Source: Streptomyces sp. NBC_01689
Lineage (GTDB): Bacteria; Actinomycetota; Actinomycetes; Streptomycetales; Streptomycetaceae
NCBI RefSeq assembly: GCF_036250675.1
Contig: NZ_CP109592.1
Span: 124,001-188,000 of the forward strand
Direction: 5' to 3'
Length of the DNA: 64,000 nucleotides
Shown here one piece after another: positions 61,201 through 64,000 of this stretch. The stretch's first letter is position 1; each line of letters opens with the position of its first letter. Both the position numbers and the translations under genes were made by a program. The notes beneath the pieces were generated by a model. It made no database searches. It saw nothing but the letters and a program-made list of their open reading frames with translations, and was not told the DNA's origin.

Positions 61201-61768
61201 AGGACGACTGGGCGCTGTCGACGGTGAGGCTGGGGCCGCTGACGCCGAGGGCGTAGGAGAGGCGGCCCGCGATGAGGCCGCGGTTGAGGCCGGTGGCGGT
61301 GTGGTGGCCGACGGCTTCGGGGCCCTGCCGGTGGACGAGGGCGGCGTAGTCGGAGACGTCGGCGCCGACGAAGACGCCGGTGGCGTGCGGCAGGCCGGTC
61401 ACCGGGAGCGCGGCGTGTTCCAGTGCCTCCCAGCCCAGTTCGAGGACGAGCCGGGCCTGCGGGTCCATGGCTTCGGCCTCACGGGGTGAGATGCCGAAGA
61501 AGTCCGCGTCGAAGTCGGCGGGGGCGTCGATGAAGCCGCCGCGGTAGGGGATCGTGGTGCCCCGGCCGGTGGTGAAGGCGTCGTCGTGCGGTGCGCCGGT
61601 GCGACGGTCCGCGGGGGCGTCGGTGATGGCGCTGCGGCCCTCCGTGAGCAGCCTCCAGTAGGCGTCCGGTCCGTTCGCGCCGGGCAGCCGGCACGCAAGG
61701 CCGACCACGGCCACGGGTTCGTGGGCCGAAACGGTGGTCCGGGCGTCCGCGGGTACCGGCTCGTTCAT
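49223..61768 (-). CDS. Type I PKS (PKS1), KSQ loading module and modules 1-2, 4181 aa
   Basis: This is the chain-initiating synthase. The start is ATG at 61768 (MNEPVPADAR) because GGAG stands 8 nt upstream; an in-frame TTG seven codons further up lacks this. Rough residue positions: KSQ 17-440 with the active-site Cys replaced by Gln187 (DSAQSSS), so it decarboxylates the loaded unit; loading AT with Ser638 in GHSQGE and YASH (methylmalonyl, giving a propionyl starter); ACP Ser965; module 1 KS 1024, AT 1567, KR 2198, ACP Ser2513; module 2 KS 2575, AT 3096, KR 3738, ACP Ser4062. Both extension modules are methylmalonyl (YASH) with A-type KRs. The C-terminal tail ends [11 protein letters not shown], a docking segment for PKS2, which starts 48 nt later. 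It is transcribed divergently from the sugar genes. Confidence 0.98.
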   Translation of the reverse strand: MNEPVPADARTTVSAHEPVAVVGLACRLPGANGPDAYWRLLTEGRSAITDAPADRRTGAPHDDAFTTGRGTTIPYRGGFIDAPADFDADFFGISPREAEAMDPQARLVLELGWEALEHAALPVTGLPHATGVFVGADVSDYAALVHRQGPEAVGHHTATGLNRGLIAGRLSYALGVSGPSLTVDSAQSSSLVAVQLACDSLRSGDCELALAGGVHLNLTPDSTLTLAEFGGLSPDGLCHTFDARANGFVRGEGAAFVVLKPLARALADGDRVHAVIRGGAVNNDGTGATLTTPDAAAQEAAIRSACARAGVAPAGIDYVELHGTGTRVGDPVEAAALGAAIGTDPDRRTPLAVGSVKTNIGHLEGAAGIAGLLKTVLCLAHGRLVPSLNHTTPNPAIDLDGLGLRVQLETTEWTTPDPGRPLRAGVSSFGMGGTNAHLVLEQAPPTTPPAPRPADTARPAGAEPPVVPWLLSARSPEALHAQTARLAAHPAAQADPVDTGWSLLTTRTPLAYRAVGAATDSAGILRHLTAAIPPGPAGGHIDRPVFVFPGQGSQWAAMADELMTTAPAFADRIAECEAALAPHVDWSLSAVLRGDPSAPSLDRSDVEVVQPVLWAVMVSLAALWQAHGVRPAAVVGHSQGEIAAACVAGALSLEDGALAVAQRSKALIALKGLSGMMSVALPEPQARTLIAAWDGRVAVAAVNGPSSVVVSGDTTALDELTAEAEHQGVRVRRIDVDYASHSAHVEAVQDEVLRLLAPLTPRTPEIPFLSTVTGDWLRDARTDAAYWYANLRRPVLLEPAVRALAAAGHTVFVEVSPHPVLTTPVRETAEAAAAHPEHTVVTGTLRRNDGGLTRFYTSLGELWTRGADVDWTPAFAAHRPRTVDLPTYAFQRRRHWIDTTPGTPAHPHTVPAAPAHRPPAPATPTGTGTGDSLRLVRESAALILGHTDADAIDPARSFKDLGFDSVTVVELCDRLNRAAGLRLPATVVYEHPTPARLARHLDTAHDTTATEAAAPVARGAANDEPIAIVSIGCRYPGGVRSPEDLWRLVREEADVISGFPTDRGWDLDALYDPDPDRSGTSYVREGGFLHDAAEFDAGFFGISPREALAMDPQQRLLLETTWEALERAGIDPHRLQSTPTGVFIGATAPEYGPRLHEALEAVEGHVLTGTTASVASGRIAYTLGLEGPAVTVDTACSSSLVALHMAVQSLRSGECSLAFAGGATVMGAPGMFVEFSRQRGLAADGRCKPFAEGADGTAWAEGVGVLLLERLSDARRNGHEVLAVVRGSAINQDGASNGLTAPNGLSQQRVIRAALANAGLSAVDVDAVEAHGTGTKLGDPIEAQALLATYGQDRDADRPLWLGSVKSNIGHSQAASGVAGVIKMVQAMRHGVLPRSLHADEVSSFVDWSAGAVEVLSEARPWAGDDRPRRAGVSSFGVSGTNAHVIIEQPAPGQHESGRPEPDPSASESTVPDEPASEASGPAAAEPAAEPADVVVPLLVSARSEKALDDQTERLVSHLRETDAHPVDVAWTLFNHRSVFENRAVLIGEEVVASGAAGSAATPPSAVFVFPGQGAQWVGMAVELLDSSPVFAARFGECAAALDGLVEWSLMDVVRGAEGAPGLDRVDVVQPVLWAVMVSLAALWESFGVRPSAVVGHSQGEIAAAVVAGALSLQDGARVAALRSRAITALAGEGGMVSVALSRERAEELIAAWEGRISVAAVNGPTSVVVSGDADALDELVEQAGVQEVRVRRVEVDYASHSAHVERIRDELLEVLAPVVPREPGVPFFSTVTGEWIESAQTDADYWYTNLRQTVQLEPAVRALVASGHGAFLEMSPHPVLTVPVGETVEAAGVEAVVTGTLRRGQGGLARFYTSLGEAWTRGVTVDWAQAFAEQRPQRVELPTYAFQRQRFWLELPKASAAADPVDEAFWKSVEDGDLEGFARTLGIEDQESLGAVVPALSSWRRGRRERSTLDSWRYRIVWRPLSIQAPTGAHADGSWLLVVPETFDDAPLFRAVLGALTERTDGVSVLTVGTADSERQRLAERLRAEAENRTFGGVLSLTGLDELPHPEHASVPRGLAVSLTLVQALGDAEIQAPLWCLTRGAVATADDRAPAAPVQAGVWGLGRVAALEHPKRWGGLIDLPEAADESTLKLLVHLLAGQGTEDQIAVRASKAYGRRLIRAPYGQAPATRSWKPSDTVLVTGGTGALGVRMARWLAGQGAARLVLTGRRGADTPGMDEVRRELEEQGTSVSVVACDMADPGSVTALVRHLEQEDVPPVRTVVHAAGISALGSLDDAGITDLVSTLSGKVLGADHLDAALDPAALDAVVYFSSISGTWGVADHGAYAAANAILDARAEQRRADGVPVLSVAWGPWAGGGMIAENLQDTLRRRGVPVIDPDTAVTGLQQALDHDETLIALADVDWRRFAGVFTSVRRSDLLAELPEAQAADDENPAPGTDPTPLQHLAPLDPARRRTALLDLVSRQVATVLGHDSAEDIDTELAFKDLGFDSLTAVELRNRLGRTTGLRLPTTVVFDHPSISALADLIDAQAFGSRQDPAEAAAPVARGAVDGDPIAIVSMGCRYPGGVRSPEDLWRVVREEADVISGFPTDRGWDLDALYDPDPDRSGTSYVRESGFLHDAAEFDAGFFGISPREALAMDPQQRLLLETTWETLERAGIDPRALRGSSTGVYLGLTDQEYAAQLRAAAGEAEGYLATGAAASVASGRVAYTLGLEGPAVTVDTACSSSLVALHMAVQSLRSGECSLALAGAVTVMSGPGPFVAFSRQRALSPDGRCKPFSAEADGFALSEGAGVLLLERLSDARRNGHEVLAVVRGSAINQDGASNGLTAPNGPSQQRVIQAALANAGLAAQDIDVVEAHGTGTKLGDPIEAQALLATYGQDRDADRPLWLGSVKSNIGHSQAASGVAGVIKMVQAMRHGVLPRSLHADEVSPFVDWSAGAVEVLSQARPWTGDEHPRRAGVSSFGISGTNAHVIIEQPAPVPAEPAPTDLPDPTGVTVPLLVSTRSEKALDQQTKRLLAHLRDTDPGETGTRPVDVAWTLFNHRSMFENRAVLIGEDVVASGAAGSAATPPSAVFVFPGQGAQWVGMAVELLDSSPVFAARFGECAAALDGLVEWSLMDVVRGAEGAPGLDRVDVVQPVLWAVMVSLAALWESFGVRPSAVVGHSQGEIAAAVVAGALSLQDGARVAALRSRAITALAGQGGMVSVALSRERAEEFIAAWEGRISVAAVNGPTSVVVSGDADALDELVEQAGGQEVRVRRVEVDYASHSAHVERIRDELLEVLAPVVPREPGVPFFSTVTGEWIESAQTDADYWYTNLRQTVQLEPAVRALVASGHGAFLEMSPHPVLTVPVGETVEAAGSEAVVTGTLRRGQGGLARFYTSLGEAWTRGVAVDWAPAFTPYTPRRVELPTYAFQRDRYWLELPKASAAADPVDEAFWKSVEDGDLEGFARTLGIEDQESLGAVVPALSSWRRGRRERSTLDSWRYRIAWRPRPAQAAPAPGAPAPALDGTWLVAVPESHQDDTLVTAALDALHTAGARTVRLTVPDSAQRGELAGRLLADLPADVTPDGVLSLLAVNTRASDHSPGVSYGLLGSMALVQALDDAAIPGRLWCLTRGAVSTGEGDHAPDPAQAAVWGLARVIGLDAPDRCGGLVDLPAGDTESAVHLALALLTPQTGEDGGRETEFAVRGGGVSVRRMIRTPLPTSARDDDTWRPRGTVLVTGGTGALGSQVARSLAEGGAEHLILTSRRGPDAPGASELCDELTALGCRVTVAACDVADREALAALLAQVPDTAPLTAVVHTAGAVETARPLGDLAPEDAVAVMHAKVLGAQNLHELLSGHPLDAFVLFSSGAGVWGNGGQAPYAAANAHLDALAEQRRARGLPATSIAWGAWAGGGMVDEEVGEQLLRRGVPAMAPELAVRALAGAATGRESTLVVADIRWDRFLPAYCAHGHRPLIDEVPEVRELLAARDAARPDTQDDGADAATALLAELAALPEAKRRRRLVDLIRTHVGAVLGHGPSGTVKPGRAFRDMGFDSLTAVELRNRLSGVFGTRLSATIVFDHPTPNALADHLEAELLPEASGPATDLPAGLQQLEAAYRQASDPAARQALTASLRTLLDTWAASEEPEEATVDEELLAASDEDMFDLIDRELGIS
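49430..54046 (-). other. PKS module 2: KS-AT(methylmalonyl)-KR-ACP
   Basis: The KS has DTACSSS. The AT has GHSQGE/YASH. The KR has GGTGALGS, no LDD and a Trp in GVWGNGGQAPY (A-type). The ACP reads GFDSL at Ser4062. Predicted outcome: a beta-hydroxyl with a methyl branch. Confidence 0.93.
51235..52612 (-). repeat. Methylmalonyl AT repeat, copy in module 2
   Basis: Third copy. Together with the module 1 copy it extends further into the KS-AT linker, to about 52612, so these two are the closest pair there. The segment just after the AT (51430-51540) diverges from the other copies. Confidence 0.9.
54047..58699 (-). other. PKS module 1: KS-AT(methylmalonyl)-KR-ACP
   Basis: The KS has DTACSSS. 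The AT has GHSQGE/YASH. The KR has GGTGALGV, no LDD at the usual place and a Trp in GTWGVADHGAY (A-type). The ACP reads GFDSL at Ser2513. Predicted outcome: the first beta-hydroxyl, next to the ethyl terminus, with a methyl branch. Confidence 0.93.
55824..57195 (-). repeat. Methylmalonyl AT repeat, copy in module 1
   Basis: Fourth copy, nearly identical to the module 2 copy through the KS-AT linker. The loading-module AT (about 59100-60130) has the same specificity motifs but is clearly diverged and is not part of the homogenised family. Confidence 0.9.
58700..61720 (-). other. PKS loading module: KSQ-AT(methylmalonyl)-ACP
   Basis: The condensing Cys is Gln187 (codon 61208-61210), the classic KSQ decarboxylase signature. 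The two downstream KS His regions (HGTGTRVGDP, NIGHLEGAAG) are intact. The AT has YASH, so methylmalonyl-ACP is decarboxylated to a propionyl starter. The ACP has GFDSV. Confidence 0.96.
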
Positions 61769-61772
61769 GGAT

Positions 61773-61783
61773 GGCACTCCAAA
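61773..61783 (-). promoter_or_regulatory. Ribosome-binding site fixing the PKS1 start
   Basis: On the minus strand, GGAG lies 8 nt before the ATG at 61768. This favours that ATG over the TTG at 61789, which would give a start inside a sequence that includes the GGAG itself. Confidence 0.75.
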
Positions 61784-61858
61784 CACCAAGGCGACGGGGT
61801 CGGGGCAGCCCTCACGGTTGCACGGTGTCCGGCGCGCTCGACGCTCCTGCCAGGTGCT

Positions 61859-61875
61859 CTAGGGGAATTCCTAAG
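61859..61875. promoter_or_regulatory. Candidate LuxR-type operator in the divergent region
   Basis: CTAGGGGAATTCCTAAG contains a GGGGAATTCC core with CT/AG ends. It resembles the PAS-LuxR consensus CTVGGGAWWTCCCBAG (about 12 of 16) with one extra base. It lies about 90 nt upstream of PKS1 and 225 nt upstream of the dehydratase, so it could serve PKS1 in particular. Confidence 0.45.
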
Positions 61876-62099
61876 CGGTGCCCGGGTGCCCGGGACGTGC
61901 CGTTCGCGGGCTCTGGGACCTGTCCCCATAGCGAGGGAGGGAGGGTCCGGGCAAGGGGTCAAGTCTAGGCGTCTGCCCGAACTGCGGACGGCACGCTCAA
62001 GGGGCGGCAGCCGACTGCCGCGAGGCCTGTGCCCGGGTGCCGACCGCGTCGTGCGCGCGGGCCGATCGCTGTACCCCTTGAAGGAGAAGAGGCGCATCC

Positions 62100-63491
62100 A
62101 TGACCGCGATGAACCTGGTGTTGCCGTCACGTGCCGTGGACCCTCCCCTCGTGTCCCGGCTGGCGGCGTCGGCGGCGGTGGTCGAGGGCGGGGTGATGAG
62201 CAATGCGGAGGTGTTCGCCTGGATCGACGAGCGGCAGCGTGCGCAGCAGCAGCATGTCGAGCGGGTGCCGTTCGCGGCTCTGCGCGGCTGGCGTTTCGAC
62301 CAGCGGACCGGCGATCTGCGTCATGACAGCGGGCGGTTCTTCTCGGTGCTGGGGCTCGCGGTGCGCTCGGACTTCGGGCCGGTGCGGACGTGGTCGCAGC
62401 CGATCATCCACCAGCCGGAGATCGGGATCCTGGGCATCGCGCTGCGGGACTTCGACGGCATTCCGCATCTGCTGATGCAGGCGAAGTCGGAGCCGGGCAA
62501 CGTGAACGGCGTGCAGTTGTCGCCGACCGTGCAGGCGACGAAGAGCAACTACACAGGTGTGCACGGTGGTTCGGCGGTGCCGTACATGGATGTCTTCCGC
62601 AGGCCCGGGCCGGGGCAGGTGGTCGCAGACGTCCTGCAGTCGGAGCAGGGGTCGTGGTTCCTGCACAAGCGCAACCGGAACATGGTCGTGGAGGTGGGCC
62701 CGGAGGTGGAGGCCGGCGAGGACTTCGCCTGGCTGACGCTGGGTCAGGTCAACCTGCTGCTGGGCCACGACAACCTGGTGAACATGGACGCCCGTACGGT
62801 GCTGTCCTGCCTGCCGGACTGGCGTGGCGGCGAGGAGAACCTGGTCGAGGACGCCGGCTGGTCGCTGCACACCGGCCGGGAGGTCCGGACCTGGATCACC
62901 CGGCGGCGTGCGGAGCACGAGGTGAGCGCGGCGCCGATCCCGCTGGCGCAGGCGCAGGGCTGGCTGCGGACGCAGCACGCGGTGACGCACTGCAACGGCC
63001 TGTACTTCGATGTCGTCGCGGTGGACGTGTCCTCCCGCGGGCGTGAGGTGCCCGCCTGGTCGCAGCCGCTGCTGGAGCCCCGGGGCATGGGGGTGGCGGC
63101 GCTGTTCGTGAAGCGGATCGACGGGGTGCTGCACGCCCTGCTGCGGGCCCGTGCCGAACCGGGTTTCCTCGATGTGGTGGAGCTGGGTCCGACCGTGCAG
63201 TGCGTGCCGGAGAACTACGAGCATCTGCCCGAGTCGGACCGGCCGCCGTATCTCGCGCAGGCGCTGGCGCGCCGCGACCGTGCCCGTTACGACGTGGTGC
63301 TGTCCGAGGAGGGCGGCCGGTTCCGGAACGCGCAGAGCCACTACATGATCATCGAGACGGAGAGCGACTTCCCCGCCGTGTCGGACGAGTTCCGCTGGCT
63401 GACGCCTGGTCAGCTGGATGAACTGCTGCGGTACAGCCATCACTTGAACGTGCAGGCGAGGACGCTGGTCGCGGCGCTGAGGTCGCTGTGA
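62100..63491 (+). CDS. NDP-hexose 2,3-dehydratase
   Basis: This 463-aa protein belongs to the family of OleV and TylCVI, which removes water across C2-C3 of TDP-4-keto-6-deoxyglucose, the first committed step to 2,6-dideoxysugars. The family is an internal duplication, and both halves are visible: residues about 55-240 (WSQPIIHQPEIGILG, then MQAKSEPGNVNGVQLSPTVQ) and about 290-460 (WSQPLLEPRGMGVAA, then LRARAEPGFLDVVELGPTVQ). The full length is normal for the family. The start is ATG at 62100 after AAGGAGAAGAGG; the ATG three codons later is an alternative. The stop overlaps the next gene's GTG, implying translational coupling. Its unstable product needs the 3-ketoreductase encoded next. It is transcribed divergently from PKS1. 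Confidence 0.95.
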   Translation: MTAMNLVLPSRAVDPPLVSRLAASAAVVEGGVMSNAEVFAWIDERQRAQQQHVERVPFAALRGWRFDQRTGDLRHDSGRFFSVLGLAVRSDFGPVRTWSQPIIHQPEIGILGIALRDFDGIPHLLMQAKSEPGNVNGVQLSPTVQATKSNYTGVHGGSAVPYMDVFRRPGPGQVVADVLQSEQGSWFLHKRNRNMVVEVGPEVEAGEDFAWLTLGQVNLLLGHDNLVNMDARTVLSCLPDWRGGEENLVEDAGWSLHTGREVRTWITRRRAEHEVSAAPIPLAQAQGWLRTQHAVTHCNGLYFDVVAVDVSSRGREVPAWSQPLLEPRGMGVAALFVKRIDGVLHALLRARAEPGFLDVVELGPTVQCVPENYEHLPESDRPPYLAQALARRDRARYDVVLSEEGGRFRNAQSHYMIIETESDFPAVSDEFRWLTPGQLDELLRYSHHLNVQARTLVAALRSL

Positions 63492-64000
63492 GCGGCGGTA
63501 CGGACCGGCCGCTGCGGCTGGGCGCGCTGGGGACCTCGTCGATCGCGCGCCGTCGCGCGCTGCCGAGCGCGGTGGCCGCGCCGGAGGTGGAACTCGTCGC
63601 CGTCGCGGGCCGGTCGGCGCAGAAGACGGCGGTGTTCGCGGAGCAGTTCGGCTGTGCGGCGGAGGCGGATCCCGCGTCGCTGCTGGAGCGTCCGGACGTG
63701 GAGGCGGTGTACATCTCCACGCCGACCGCGCTGCACCACACCTGGGCGGCGCGGGCCCTGCGGGCGGGCAAGCACGTGCTGGTCGAGAAGCCGGTCGGGG
63801 TCAACGCCCACGAGGCCCGCGAGCTGGCCGACCTGGCGCGGGAGCGCGGGCTGGTCCTGCGTGAGAACTTCATGTTCCTGCACCACCCGCAGCACGACTT
63901 CGCCGCGGATCTGGTGCGCCGTGGCCGGCTGGGCCGGCTGAGCGCGATGCACGCGGCCTTCTGCATTCCTCCGCTGCCCGCCGACGACATCCGCTACGTG
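63488..64000 (+). CDS. NDP-hexose 3-ketoreductase, truncated at the window edge
   Basis: The 171 codons present encode the N-terminal part of a Gfo/Idh/MocA-family oxidoreductase. It starts at a GTG that overlaps the dehydratase stop (GTGA). The Rossmann fold begins RLGALGTSSIARRRALPS, followed by VAVAGRS, EAVYISTPTALHH and the catalytic-lysine motif GKHVLVEKPVG, then NFMFLHHPQ. In deoxysugar clusters such enzymes (for example OleW, SpnN) reduce the 3-keto group formed after 2,3-dehydration to give a 4-keto-2,6-dideoxyhexose. The direct coupling to a 2,3-dehydratase supports this over other family members. The C-terminus is outside the window, so stereochemistry and full length cannot be judged. 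Confidence 0.93.
   Translation, partial: MSGGTDRPLRLGALGTSSIARRRALPSAVAAPEVELVAVAGRSAQKTAVFAEQFGCAAEADPASLLERPDVEAVYISTPTALHHTWAARALRAGKHVLVEKPVGVNAHEARELADLARERGLVLRENFMFLHHPQHDFAADLVRRGRLGRLSAMHAAFCIPPLPADDIRYV

Larger units (their letters stand above)
61769..62099. promoter_or_regulatory. Divergent promoter region between PKS1 and the sugar genes
   Basis: This 331-nt non-coding region should carry promoters for both directions. It ends with GGAG 8 nt before the PKS1 ATG on the left and AAGGAGAAGAGG before the dehydratase ATG on the right. Inside are two inverted repeats: 61859-61875 (LuxR-box-like) and 61914-61928 (TGGGAC-CT-GTCCCCA). A 7-bp hairpin, 62004-62021, lies about 80 nt before the dehydratase start. 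I could not assign -35/-10 boxes confidently. Confidence 0.65.

Noticed and set aside
61208..61210. Gln in the first KS as a possible inactivating mutation
   Set aside because: Gln at the active-site Cys in the first domain of the first PKS protein, followed by AT-ACP, is the standard KSQ loading arrangement, not decay.
62127..63443. Antisense open frame under the 2,3-dehydratase
   Set aside because: Shadow of a well-recognised plus-strand gene; no domain visible in the antisense translation.

Overview
This 64 kb window is very GC-rich DNA (GC-ending codons throughout, long open reading frames in all frames) typical of Streptomyces or a close actinomycete. Almost all of it is the loading half of a large modular type I polyketide synthase (PKS) cluster. 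No rRNA, tRNA, CRISPR array or insertion sequence was seen.

Four giant PKS genes lie on the minus strand and are read right to left in biosynthetic order. PKS1 (61768-49223) has a KSQ loading module plus modules 1-2. PKS2 (49174-34022) has modules 3-5. PKS3 (31883-7689) has modules 6-10. PKS4 (from 7532 off the left edge) has module 11 and the start of module 12. No thioesterase is in the window, so more modules must lie to the left. From AT and reductive-domain motifs I read: propionyl starter (KSQ, methylmalonyl AT); modules 1-4 methylmalonyl with KR; module 5 malonyl DH-KR; modules 6 and 7 malonyl KR; module 8 malonyl with DH but no KR; module 9 methylmalonyl-like with KR; module 10 malonyl DH-ER-KR; module 11 malonyl DH-KR; module 12 probably malonyl, incomplete. 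The expected chain has an ethyl terminus, a run of four hydroxylated propionate units, then a polyol/ene segment with a likely in-chain ketone.

Between PKS2 and PKS3 sits a two-gene cassette with hairpins on both sides: a long-form glucose-1-phosphate thymidylyltransferase (rmlA) and, overlapping it by 4 nt, a futalosine-hydrolase-like nucleosidase (mqnB-like). To the right of PKS1, across a 331-nt divergent promoter region, plus-strand genes encode an NDP-hexose 2,3-dehydratase and, overlapping by 4 nt, an NDP-hexose 3-ketoreductase (cut by the window edge). With rmlA these point to a TDP-2,6-dideoxysugar, so the product is most likely a large glycosylated macrolide. The 4,6-dehydratase, glycosyltransferase, tailoring, regulatory and transport genes must lie outside the window.

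The most notable points are the KR-less DH module 8 with a non-canonical ACP motif, the menaquinone-pathway-type nucleosidase inside a PKS operon, a readable docking-tail code between the PKS proteins, extensive gene-conversion-like homogenisation of AT domains, and LuxR-box-like inverted repeats upstream of PKS1 and PKS3. I could not match the domain order to a named compound with confidence.
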